Source of the DNA: Bryopsis sp. KO-2023
Lineage: Eukaryota > Chlorophyta > Ulvophyceae > Bryopsidales > Bryopsidaceae
Reading direction: 5' to 3'
Length of the DNA stretch: 64,000 bases
Assembly: GCA_030272585.1 (NCBI GenBank)
Contig: BSYQ01000005.1
Location: 4,805,501-4,869,500 of the forward strand
Under the pieces are notes generated by a model. The model searched no databases, was not told the DNA's origin, and worked only from the letters and a program-made list of their open reading frames with translations. A program made the translations under genes and the position numbers. Below are positions 53,234 to 64,000 of the stretch, one piece after another; within the stretch, counting starts at the first letter, position 1, and each line of letters opens with the position of its first letter.

Positions 53234-56200
53234 GTCGAATCATCATCCCCACAATAAGGAACAAGAAGAAGAACCTCGAAATTAAAACAGATCTCCTCGC
53301 TGGTCCCAACATTGGTATGATTATGATCTAAGGAAAATTCACCTCAAAATACTTCCGAGGGAAATGTTGTGAACCTTCCCATTTAGGTGGAATTTGGTGT
53401 GTCGGTGCCTCGACCGCCATGGACACGAAATGTGATACCCACCAAGAGCCGCGTGGGGTGTCACTTGCAACTGAGAATCATGTACACTTGGTATTTTCAG
53501 TGATTTTTATACACAAGCATCAAACAAAAAATTGCTGGAGCCAAAGTCATTTTGTCACGTACAGCTCCACGTTGGTGGAACCACATCAAAGTGTGGAGAT
53601 GTCGTCTCTTCCGGCGACGTAGCGTCCAGTGTGGGTCCTACACCAAGCCCAAGCGAGGTTGCTTCCATCGCTTTTGGTCTCGTCAAGGACCTCAAGCCGA
53701 ACGTGAAGATTCGGACTCGGGGCTGATGTTACACATGATGGTTTGATGGACATTGGGAAATTGTGCATTCAATGTACACATTTAAATGCACAACTGAAAA
53801 TTTCTTGGGCATTTCAATTTCTGTGTATGACAGCTGGAATTGTATATGTTTGTGTACCGGAGACATCCTGGGACGAAATCCTTGACATCGGTGGGTCGTG
53901 GCGCCTCCACGGTGGTCTGTGCGAAAAGTTAGCCCGAGGGGGTCGCCTGAATCCTCGAACCCCCTTTCTTCCTGATCCACGGGATCCGCCATATCTCCTT
54001 CACCAAGGCAGCTTTTTTCTCCAGAATTTTTCATGCAGCTGCATGGAGGTCCCATCCACATGCCCTCAAAATTTGAGGGGAATCAGATCCCTGATCAGGC
54101 CTCCATGGAGGATTCTGTGCATGCCCCTCCTCCCTAGACTATCTCTTACTCCACCAAAAAACCCACCAAACTTCACAACCTCATAAAACCCTCAGAAATT
54201 ATCCAAATGCCTTGAAACTTTGTGGGCATGTTTTTGAGGTGTTGTCCAAGTGGCATGCAAAATTTTGGAGAAAAAGTCTTTCATTTAAGATCCATCTGAT
54301 CCGGCTGATCAGTCAGCTCTGATCAGGATCCCAATAATCACGTCATACTTTTTTCTTCTTCTCCAAACTTTTGCATGCCACTTCGAAAACACCTCGAACA
54401 CATGCCCTCGAAGTTTCAGAGGCATCAGACCACTTATCAGGCCTCCATGGAGGATTCTGCCAGGTGCCTAGAATCCTAGAAAATCCCTTTGGAGCCACCC
54501 AACTAAAATTCCCCACAGAGGCCTGATAACAGCTCCAATTGACTTGAAACTTGGAGGAAATGTTAAAAACACATATAAAAACATGCTGTAGAAATATTGG
54601 GAACAAATTTCATGATTTAGGATTTTTCGGATCTGAGTCAGATCATCTGACTGATCAGTCAGATTTGATCAGGATCCCAAGAATCATGTTAGTCATGCTT
54701 GGTTTCATCCTAAATTTTGACCGACTGTTTGAAACACCAAAATCAACAGTCTGTCAAAATTTGAAGTTATTTCATTCAGTTATGGCCCCTACACAAGCCA
54801 CTGAAGTCACAGTAGTACCTTTACTTCCACCTCCTACACCCCCTAAAAATAGGCCTCCACTAAACGGTCTCCGAGAGTACCTAAACATTGTTTGATGAGC
54901 TTGAAATTTCAACAACAGTTGGATATATTTCCTGGATACACTGTGTCAAAAGTTTGGGATATTACACCCTGTAAATGATGAGTTATTGATGATTTAGTGA
55001 GCTCCATTCAAACGGGCTGAGCGATCCTTAGAACGATTTTCATCATTTTTACCACATCGTCTCACACATTCCACCCAAACCAGGTTTGGATGTGCTATGA
55101 TGGATTTGAAACTTTGCATGTGTGTGATCAACAACATTTGACACATGCTGTCAAAGTTTCAAGTCCATCCATGAATTGATTGAAAAGTTATGAAGGATTG
55201 AGAGAGGGAAGTCCTCTATAAAAATAGAACTAAATTCCATTATGCTAAACTGCAATGACCTAAATGAGCTCAGATGGATTCGAAATGTTTCATGTGTCTG
55301 AAACACAACAATTTCCAACTCCTGTTCAACTTTCAGATGATTCCATGAATTCAATGAAAAGTTATGAAGGATTTAGTGAGGGAAGTCCTCTATAAAATAG
55401 AATTAAATTCCATTATGCTAAACTGCAATGACCTAAATGTGCTCAGATGGATCTGAAATTTCTCACATGTTTGAAACACAACACTTTCCAACTCCTGTTC
55501 AAATTTTAGACCCATCTAAAAAGTATGTAATGAGTTATGGGGATTTTGCATTCGTGGATTTTCCTGTTTTCAAGAGGTCATAACATATCACGTAATACAT
55601 ATTTTTTTCTGTCCTTTGGTCACAATTGAGATGTTAGTATAGACTTTATCCCTTCAAAGTTTCACAGTCATCCATGCTTTGGGTGATAAGATATAGGGGG
55701 CTGAAGTGGACAGATTTCTGTGATTTCCCCCCCCCTTGAGGACTTGGATATTTTTTATTATAAATCAAATAGGGGCTACCCCAGAAAAAAGGCCATATCT
55801 CAGCCCATACCCCATATTTTTGACCCCGGTTTTTTTTGGTGGGAAGATAACATCAATATGCATCTTCCACCAAAATTTCACATGAAAATGTTTAGTCATA
55901 GTCGAGTTATATTTAGAATACCGCTAAAAAACAAGGATTTTCCCCCTTATTTGGGTCTTACGTAATCAGATGGACTTGAAATTTTGCAAGCATGTTGCCT
56001 TTACACATAGAAACATGCTTGCAAAATTTAAAGTTCATCAGAAATCATCTAAATGAGATCTGATGGGATTTCGTGGGTTGATTTAGAATTGAGGTGAGAG
56101 TGTGAGCCACCAAAGAGGTGGATGGGAGTGTGATTCAGTTGGTGTGTGGTGGGAGTACTGAGTACAGCACAGGTTAGCTTTGAGTGAGAATTGGGATGGG

Positions 56201-56462
56201 TTGGTTGAGTGGCCGACGGACGGCGTGACTTGTGTAACGTGGAGGAGTTGGGTTGATTGAATTCGCTAAAGGATTGGATTTGATTAGAGGATTGTTGGGA
56301 GTTAGTGGAGAAACGGTTGGGAGGATTCGAACCCCCAAGCCCAGTAACCGTCTTTCTTTGCTTGCTTGCTTGATTGATTGATTGATGGATGGATTGATTT
56401 CCCCCCCTTCCCCCCTCCACCATCCCTTTTTTTTTTTTTCCCTCCTTTTCCTCCCCCATCCT
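53234..56462. repeat. Old, diverged tandem-repeat layers
   Basis: Two degenerate copies of a ~345-370-bp unit lie at about 54055 and 54400, sharing ATCAGGCCTCCATGGAGGAT and GATCAGTCAG...GATCAGGATCCCAA. Two ~185-bp copies lie at about 55200 and 55385, sharing CATTATGCTAAACTGCAATG. Phrases such as GAAACTTTG and TCATCCATG recur throughout. 56360-56400 has TTGC/TTGA tetranucleotide runs. A small open frame near 53530-53740 is not recognised. Confidence 0.65.
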
Positions 56463-59400
56463 CCAGCTCAGCATGGAGAATCAGAGCCAATTTGTCACAT
56501 GTTGAATTTTGTAAGCTAGATGTGCACAAGTGATCATTCAACCAGATGGGGGTCATGAGGGATTGGATGATTGTGAAACTTGGACAGGAGGTGGATGTTA
56601 CCAAAAGTGACACACCCTCCAAGTTTGGGAGTCATCCAAGCTCAGCATGGAGAATCAGAGCCAATTTGTCACATGTTGAATTCTGTAAGCTAGATGTGCA
56701 CAAATGAACATTCAACCAGATTGGGGTCATGAGGGATTGGATGATTGTGAAACTTCGACAGGAGGTGGATGTTACCATGAGTGACACACCCTCCAAATTT
56801 GGAAGACATCCATGCTCAGCATGGAGAATCAGAGCCAATTTGTCACATGTTGAATTCTGTAAGCTAGATGTGCACAAATGAACATTCAGCCAGATGGGGG
56901 CCATAAGAGATTGGATGATTGTGAAACTTCGACAGGAGGTGGATGTTACCATGAGTGACACACCCTCCAAATTTGGAAGACATCCATGCTCAGCATGGAG
57001 AATCAGAGCCAATTTGTCACATGTTGAATTCTGTAAGCTAGATGTGCACAAATGAACATTCAGCCAGATGGGGGCCATAAGAGATTGGATGATTGTGAAA
57101 CTTGGACAGGAGGTGGATGTTACCAAAAGTAACACACCCTCCAAAATTGGGAGACATCCATGCTCAGCATGGAGAATCACAGCCAATTTGTCACATGTTG
57201 AATTCTGTAAGCTAGATGTGCACAAATGAACATTCAACCAGATGGGGGTCATGAGGGATTGGATGAAAGTGAAACTTGGACAGGAGGTGGATGTTACCAT
57301 GAGTGACACACCCTCCCAATTTGGAAGACATCCATGCTCAGCATGGAGAATCAGAGCCAATTTGTCACATGTTGAATTCTGTAAGCTAGATGTGCACAGA
57401 TGAACATTCAACCAGATTGGGGTCATCAGAGATTGGATGATTGTGAAACTTGGACAGGAGGTGGATGTTACCATGAGTGACACACCCTCCAAATTTGGAA
57501 GACATCCATGCTCAGCATGGAGAATCAGAGCCAATTTGTCACATGTTGAATTCTATAAGCTAGATGTGCACAAATGAATATTCAACCATATTGGGGTCAT
57601 CAGAGATTGGATGATTGTGAAACTTGGACAGGAGGTGGATGTTACCAAAAGTGACACACCCTCCAAGTTTGGGACTCATCCAAGCTCAGCATGGAGAATC
57701 ACAGCCAATTTGTCACATGTTGAATTCTGTAAGCTAGATGTGCACAAATGAACATTCAACCAGATGGGGGTCATCAGAGATTGGATGATTGTGAAACTTG
57801 GACAGGAGGTGGATGTTACCATGAGTGACACACCCTCCCAATTTGGAAGACATCCATGCTCAGCATGGAGAATCAGAGCCAATTTGTCACATGTTGAATT
57901 CTGTAAGCTAGATGTGCACAGATGAACATTCAACCAGATTGGGGTCATCAGAGATTGGATGATTGTGAAACTTGGACAGGAGGTGGATGTTACCATGAGT
58001 GACACACCCTCCAAATTTGGAAGACATCCATGCTCAGCATGGAGAATCAGAGCCAATTTGTCACATGTTGAATTCTGTAAGCTAGATGTGCACAAATGAA
58101 TATTCAACCATATTGGGGTCATCAGAGATTGGATGATTGTGAAACTTGGACAGGAGGTGGATGTTACCAAAAGTGACACACCCTCCAAATTTGGAAGACA
58201 TCCATGCTCAGCATGGAGAATCAGAGCCAATTTGTCACATGTTGAATTCTGTAAGCTAGATGTGCACAAATGAATATTCAACCATATTGGGGTCATCAGA
58301 GATTGGATGATTGTGAAACTTGGACAGGAGGTGGATGTTACCAGAAGTGACACACCCTCCAAGTTTGGGACTCATCCAAGCTCAGCATGGAGAATCACAG
58401 CCAATTTGTCACATGTTGAATTCTAAAGCTAGATGTGCACAAATGAACATTCAACCAGATGGGGGTCATCAGAGATTGGATGATTGTGAAACTTGGACAG
58501 GAGGTGGATGTTACCATGAGTGACACACCCTCCAAATTTGGAAGACATCCATGCTCAGCATGGAGAATCAGAGCCAATTTGTCACATGTTGAATTCTGTA
58601 AGCTAGATGTGCACAAATGAACATTCAACCATATTGGGGTCATGAGGGATTGGATGATTGTGAAACTTGGACAGGAGGTGGATGTTACCAAAAGTGACAC
58701 ACCCTTCAAGTTTGGGAGTCATCCAAGCTCAGCATGGAGAGTCACAGCCAATTTGTCACATGTTGAATTCTGTAAGCTAGATGTGCACAAGTGATCATTC
58801 AACCAGATTGGGGCCATGAGGGATTGGATGAAAGTGAACCTTGGACAGGAGGTGGATGTTACCAAAAGTGACACACCCTCCAAATTTGGAAGACATCCAT
58901 GCTCAGCATGGAGAATCAGAGCCAATTTGTCACATGTTGAATTCTGTAAGCTAGATGTGCACAGATGAACATTCAACCAGATTGGGGTCATCAGAGATTG
59001 GATGATTGTGAAACTTGGACAGGAGGTGGATGTTACCAAAAGTGACACACCCTCCAAGTTTGGGACTCATCCAAGCTCAGCATGGAGAATCACAGCCAAT
59101 TTGTCACATGTTGAATTCTGTAAGCTAGATGTGCACAAATGAACATTCAACCAGATTGGGGCCATGAGGGATTGGATGAAAGTGAACCTTGGACAGGAGG
59201 TGGATGTTACCAAAAGTGACACACCCTCCAAATTTGGAAGACATCCATGCTCAGCATGGAGAATCAGAGCCAATTTGTCACATGTTGAATTCTGTAAGCT
59301 AGATGTGCACAAATGAACATTCAACCAGATTGGGGTCATCAGAGATTGGATGATTGTGAAACTTGGACAGGAGGTGGATTTTACCAAAAGTGACACACCC

Positions 59401-60655
59401 TCCAAATTTGGGAGATATCCATGCTCAGCATGGAGAATCAGAGCCAATTTGTCACATGTTGAATTTTGTAAGCTAGATGTGCACAGATGAACATTCAACC
59501 ATATTGGGGTCATGAGGGATTGGATGAAAGTGAAACTTGGACAGGAGGTGGATTTTACCAAAAGTGACACCCCCTCCAAATTTGGGAGTCATCCATGCTC
59601 AGCATGGGGAATCACAGCCAATTTGTCACATGTTGAATTCTGTAAGCTAGATGTGCACAAGTGAACATTCAGCCAGATTGGGGCCATAAGAGATTGGATG
59701 AAAGTGAAACTTGGACAGGAGGTGGATGTTACCAAAAGTGACACACCCTCCAAATTTGGGAGATATCCATGCTCAGCATGGAGAATCAGAGCCAATTTGT
59801 CACATGTTGTATTCTGTAAGCTAGATGTGCACAGATGAACATTTAACCATATTGGGGTCATGAGGGATTGGATGAAAGTGAAACTTGGACAGGAGGTGGA
59901 TTTTACCAAAAGTGACACACCCTCCAAATTTGGGAGTCATCCATGCTCAGCATGGGGAATCACAGCCAATTTGTCACATGTTGAATTCTGTAAGCTAGAT
60001 GTGCACAGATGAACATTCAACCAGATTGGGGCCTTGAGGGATTGGATGAAAGTGAAACTTGGACAGGAGGTGGATTTTACCAAAAGTGACACACCCTCCA
60101 AATTTGGGAGTCATCCATGCTCAGCATGGGGAATCACAGCCAATTTGTCACATGTTGAATCCTGTAAGCTAGATGTGCACAAGTGAACATTCAGCTAGAT
60201 TGGGGCCATAAGAGATTGGATGAAAGTGAAACTTGGACAGGAGGTGGATGTTACCAAAAGTGACACACCCTCCAAATTTGGGAGATATCCATGCTCAGCA
60301 TGGAGAATCAGAGCCAATTTGTCACATGTTGTATTCTGTAAGCTAGATGTGCACAGATGAACATTCAACCAGATTGGGGCCTTGAGGGATTGGATGAAAG
60401 TGAAACTTGGACAGGAGGTGGATGTTACCAAAAGTGACACACCCTCCAAATTTGGGAGTCATCCATGCTCAGCATGGGGAATCACAGCCAATTTGTCACA
60501 TGTTGAATCCTGTAAGCTAGATGTGCACAAGTGAACATTCAGCTAGATTGGGGCCATAAGAGATTGGATGAAAGTGAAACTTGGACAGGAGGTGGATGTT
60601 ACCAAAAGTGACACACCCTTCAAATTTGGGAGACATCGAAGCTCAGCATGGAGAA
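56463..60655. repeat. 174-bp satellite array, about 24 copies
   Basis: Head-to-tail units of about 174 bp, each starting near CTCAGCATGGRGAATCAS and including GTCACATGTTGAATTCTGTA and GGACAGGAGGTGGAT. Copies fall into two recurring types at the junction (AGAGCC with GACATCCATG, or CACAGCC with TCATCCAWG). They alternate irregularly and suggest local duplication of dimers and larger blocks. Since 174 is 3 x 58, minus-strand frames stay open for up to 300 codons as a 58-residue repeat (SLMTPIWLNVHLCTSSLQNS), which I regard as fortuitous. Confidence 0.95.
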
Positions 60656-60757
60656 TCAGCCCCACCACATCTAAAATCCATACTCACATCAGTAATGATG
60701 CCATGCAATGATCAGGCAAAAACATCGTCGCCAGCCACTCGAATCACCCAAAATAGA

Positions 60758-60883
60758 ATCGTCGAGTGTGACGTAGGGTGTGAGTGCGACTGGCGAAATC
60801 AAAGCAGAACTGTGTTGTTTGGAATGCAATGGGTGAATCAAATCAAAATCGGAGCTAAATTTGAAGTAGAACTGAATGAAATC
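60758..60883 (+). CDS. Candidate exon resembling a pre-SET fragment
   Basis: Coding-like stretch between an AATAG acceptor and GTAAGT donor: RIVECDVGCECDWRNQSR, then TVLFGMQW and KFEVELNEIG. The ECDxxCxC core followed by a basic RNQSR resembles the end of the pre-SET zinc cluster of histone H3K9 methyltransferases, but several cysteines are missing. No SET domain follows within the window, so this is at best an isolated or decayed exon. Confidence 0.3.
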
Positions 60884-61004
60884 GGTAAGTTAATTTATAA
60901 AAAGTTTTTGGGGGTACACCTTTCTCCTCTCCTACCAAAAACATAGTGAACCAAAACTTCTGTTTCGAAAAACACACCTTATTAGTTTTAGAAAACGTCG
61001 CCTG

Positions 61005-61123
61005 CGCGCTTTGTCGCGCGTAAAACCGTCGCGAAACGAGCGAGATCTCGCGAACCCTGTCGAGTTTACAGGGATTTTCAAAACTCGCTCGTTTCGCGAC
61101 CGTTTTACGTGCGACAAAGCGCG
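61005..61123. repeat. Hairpin 1 of the foldback cluster
   Basis: 40-bp arms CGCGCTTTGTCGCGCG... and ...TGCGACAAAGCGCG pair with two mismatches. The inner arms contain GCGAAACGAGCGAG and its complement. Confidence 0.9.
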
Positions 61124-61460
61124 TTCTGCGCGGAATATCCTCTACCAGCCGCAAAACGTTTTTTCGAAAACAAAACCCCCAGAAAACCCAGTGATAATCC
61201 ATAAAGAAAATAATAATAAAGGGCTTAAAGTGTAAAACGAATCCACAGGCCCGCCCCGTTGACGAAACCACCTTAAACTTGAACCGCGCGTTCTTGGGAC
61301 GCGGTCGCACCTGTGTGCGGAGTTCCGAGGAAAGAAAGTGAGCAGAGAAAAAGATCTGCTTGATTTCTGTAAACCATTAATAATGCATTTATCGATTTCG
61401 CTTAAAAACCTGTGCCAGGACCTCAAAACACGTGAAACGCAACGCAAGGTGGTGGTAAAC

Positions 61461-61612
61461 CGTTTTACGCGCACAGCGAGCCCTGTCGCGTGGAAAACGG
61501 TTGAGGAATGGGCGAGTTCCGCCCATTTCTGTGGGATTTACAGAAATGGGCGGAACTCGCCCGTTTCTCAACCGTTTCGAGCGCGCCTGGGCTCGTTGTG
61601 CGCGGAAAACGG
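61461..61612. repeat. Hairpin 2 of the foldback cluster
   Basis: About 70-bp arms with a perfect inner stem CCCATTTCTGTG/CACAGAAATGGG and outer stems around AAAACGGTTGAGGAA. Same family as the other four. Confidence 0.9.
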
Positions 61613-61943
61613 TAGAGAACAATTTTGTGTATGCGTTTACCAAACGCCTAGACAGGTTTGACGAGTTTTCAGACTCGTCGTGACCCTGCTCGCAGCTCTG
61701 ATTCAGAATCGTCAATTGACGTGTGTACGTCACTCGTTTCACCTGTAAATAGCTTCTAAAAGTGTGTTCGATTCGTTCCCTGAATCGAAGGGATTAATTG
61801 AAGTCAAATACTGTTCTGTTTTTTAACTAACTCCTAGCCCACAGCCCCCCCCCCCCCCTCCACCCCCAGCAAACCAAACCAAAGAACCCTCTGAAGCCAC
61901 AAACAGCAAGAGGGGTTCAAAACGAACCCAGCGCGACGAGTCG

Positions 61944-62038
61944 CGCTCGAAACGACGGAGGGACGAGCCAGCTCCGCCGATCCCTGTGAATTCCACAGGG
62001 ATGGGCGGAGCTGGCTCGTTTCTTCACCGTTTTGAGCG
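61944..62038. repeat. Hairpin 3 of the foldback cluster
   Basis: Arms CGAGCCAGCTCCGCC/GGCGGAGCTGGCTCG with ATCCCTGTG/CACAGGGAT at the tip. The shortest member. Confidence 0.9.
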
Positions 62039-62230
62039 AGAAAAGAAGCTTCGTGACCCTGAGTGAAAGCTTCACGCAGTGGTCAAGGTTTCCAAGCGAA
62101 ATAAAGTGGTTTTACCCATGCATTCATCGAAACTAAAATTAGCTCAAAACAGAACCGTCCCAAAACGTTCGTTTCTCAGCTCCTACACTCTCGAGCACTC
62201 CACCAACACTCGGAGCTCACCCAAACGAAG

Positions 62231-62356
62231 AGAACGAGCCCAGTCACGCTCGAAACGATCTGGAATCGGGCGAGTGCCGCCCATTTCTGTGGGATTCACA
62301 GAAATGGGCGGAACTCGCCCGTTTCTCGACCGTTTCGAGCGCGACAGAGCTCGTTC
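62231..62356. repeat. Hairpin 4 of the foldback cluster
   Basis: Tip CCCATTTCTGTG/CACAGAAATGGG as in hairpin 2, flanks GCTCGAAACGAT/GACCGTTTCGAGC. Confidence 0.9.
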
Positions 62357-62693
62357 TTCGCAGAAACGTTTTCCTCACCCACCCACACCCCTAACTCGAA
62401 AGAAAAACGAAAAAATAAAGACTTCTGACGGTAGAAACATGTTTATATAAAAGAGTAACTCCGTGAAAACATTCCCCGGCCTCGCCAGGCCACGAACGTC
62501 TCTCAAACTCTAGCCCAACCTCAGCGAGATCCTAACGCAGGTGCCAACGAAGTTTCAAGCGAAACCGTGAACGGAGTCGCCGCTTCTGATTTCCGTTTCG
62601 ATAGGTAAGGAAATTCCTTTATTCTTAGTTCGTTTTTTCTTTCGAGTGGGCTGTTTTTCCTGGCGGAGGTCACTGCAGGTGGGTGGGCAAAGT

Positions 62694-62846
62694 GTTTCCG
62701 CGCACAGCGAGCCCTGTCGCGCGGAAAACGGTGAAGAAACGAGCGAGTTCCGGCCATCCCTGTAATTTCCACAGGGATGGCGAGATCTCGCTCGTTTCTT
62801 CGTCGTTTCCTGCGCGACAGGGTTCGCCGTGCGCGGAAAAACGTTT
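62694..62846. repeat. Hairpin 5 of the foldback cluster
   Basis: About 72-bp arms from TTTCCGCGCACAGCGAGCCC to its near complement, with tip CATCCCTGT/ACAGGGATG. Confidence 0.9.
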
Positions 62847-63116
62847 CTGAGGTGGAGGTGGGAGCGACGGGCCTTGTTGCGTTGAAAACGGTGGGCTGGC
62901 GAGCCAGAACTTTGTTTTTTCTTTTTTTTTTTTTCTGGGGATCTCAGCGAGGACTCGAGGTACTCTCCTCCTGGGTAGAGTGTTCCTTCGTTTTGCAGTG
63001 GATTTCCTCCCAACATCGCTTCCCAGCTCCCACCCTCCCAACATCAACAAAAAGGACAAAGGAAAGAGACGACTGGGGGCGCCGTCAAGTGTGGCACCCG
63101 GGCGCAAGGTTGACAC

Positions 63117-63283
63117 TTGGTGAAGGTCCTTGTGCGTTTCGCGCTGTCTGATCGTCCGGCCAGGTCGCGGCGTGGCGTGGGTCGGACGGGATCGTCGCGA
63201 TCAGGCATCGATCGTACGACGCGTGCGTCGCGCTACGAGCGCGACGATGGGACGATCGGGCGCTACCATGTGACGATAGCCCC
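63117..63283. other. CG-rich partly palindromic stretch
   Basis: Many CGATCG/CGCGACG motifs in both orientations (GATCGTCGCGATC, TCGCGCTACGAGCGCGA). It may be another foldback relic, lying next to the repeat at 63284. Confidence 0.5.
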
Positions 63284-63336
63284 CATTATCGCTGCACTTG
63301 TGCAGCGGATGACCCCCTTTTTGAAGAGGTCAGATG
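63284..63336 (-). repeat. Second copy of the palindrome-bearing repeat
   Basis: Reverse complement of about 9326-9380, including the CGCTGCAC hairpin, 54 kb away. Confidence 0.8.
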
Positions 63337-63343
63337 ACTCCGA

Positions 63344-63551
63344 AAACAAGCCCAGTTTCTTGGCTCCCTTGAAAGCACTGCATTTGTTGAAAGGAAAAAT
63401 TTGGTGTTTTTGGCAGTGTTTCGTCGACATGCCAGACCAGCAGAACGCCACGGGAGCGAAACGCACAAAATGTCCTGACGAGGTGATGAGGGCGATTTAT
63501 GGCACGACGGAGAACAAGAAGGAGGCTTACGACGCTTCGTTGCAGAGGTAG
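63344..63551 (+). CDS. Unrecognised short reading frame
   Basis: Coding-like frame FLAPLKALHLLKGKIWCFWQ ... KRTKCPDEVMRAIYGTTENK, ending at TAG or at a possible donor in GAGGTAGC. KxTKCPxEVMxxIYG loosely recalls N-terminal segments of hAT-type transposases. Too short to assign. Confidence 0.25.
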
Positions 63552-64000
63552 CGTTCTCCACAGCGATTTTTTTTTTGCCCTGCATAAACTACTCCACACC
63601 GTGCGGGCTACTTTTGATTTCGTGCAATACGAGACAGATGCATTGAAAAATCTCCTATTTTTCCTTTGATTTTGGGGTCCATGAAAAAAAAAACTTGTGG
63701 AAAGGCTGTGGTGAATTGGAAGATCGCATATGATGCCACTGAGAGAAAAATGGTTTTTTTATTAATGCTCACCTATCAAGTCCTGTTCACAGTTTGGGCA
63801 AGAATGTGTGGAATTTGGTGGCAAAAAATGGGCCATGCCCACATTTCTGGCAAAAACTCTGGGGCACTGGGGCCATCAAATTTCAGTTTTTACAAAGAAC
63901 CGTTGAATCCTTGCACACAATATCAGATCTGTATGGTTGGGAGCCCTCCAGAAAGAGTTTTCATTACACACAATCATAATCGAAATAGGCAAGGGCAGTG
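63552..64000. other. Right edge, nothing recognised
   Basis: An open frame at about 63794-63979 (KNGPCPHFWQKLWGTG) has a weak BED-finger look but no clear zinc pattern. Confidence 0.3.

Noticed and set aside
56632-58362. Minus-strand ORFs of up to 300 codons with a 58-residue repeat
   Set aside because: The 174-bp satellite unit is a multiple of three. Frames break wherever units carry indels, and similar openness is not kept across the array, so selection for protein is not indicated.
56463-60655. CRISPR-like array
   Set aside because: The whole 174-bp unit repeats with no unique spacers, and this is eukaryotic DNA.

Overview
The window is nuclear DNA from a repeat-rich eukaryote. Genes have GT-AG introns with T-rich acceptors, and there are Ty3/gypsy chromoviruses, a KDZ (Kyakuja/Dileera/Zisupton) DNA transposon and a satellite array. 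The one clear host gene is an ANTH/AP180-type clathrin adaptor resembling plant and algal members. I infer a green-lineage organism (streptophyte alga or early land plant) with a large genome. The species cannot be told from the sequence.

Layout. 1-311 is a truncated copy of a 641-bp solo-LTR-like repeat. 1230-6676 (+) is the ANTH adaptor gene in 11 exons that sum to a clean 640-codon frame. 6677-9325 holds no recognised gene. 9375-43358 is a KDZ element with 205-bp terminal inverted repeats. Its transposase gene (+) was split by two later LTR retrotransposons, A (11040-18227) and B (18620-37707). B was itself hit by C (27549-35617) and D (20608-24331). A was hit by solo-LTR-like E (15792-16432), and C by a TIR element carrying a tRNA-like segment (34555-35017). 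Each LTR insertion shows a 5-bp target duplication and the TIR element a 10-bp one. Removing A and B with one duplication copy each restores an 875-codon transposase frame, so the KDZ element was probably intact when hit. It also carries a minus-strand gene with a split ARID domain.

43359-53233 contains partial gene models on both strands that I do not recognise; the minus-strand exons are phase-consistent. 53234-56460 is old degenerate tandem repeat. 56463-60655 is about 24 copies of a 174-bp satellite. 61005-62846 is a cluster of five related long hairpins. A possible pre-SET-like exon lies between the last two.

The four LTR elements share an unusual primer-binding site and a chromodomain, but differ in what they lack. 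A has pol without gag. D has gag and protease but has lost nearly all of RT/RNase H/integrase. C has a full set with three lesions. B is complete apart from its two insertions. All have identical or near-identical LTRs, which suggests recent movement, in several cases probably with proteins supplied in trans. C and D carry an extra domain between gag and protease that resembles an N6-adenine DNA methyltransferase. D keeps its NPPF motif and C has lost it.
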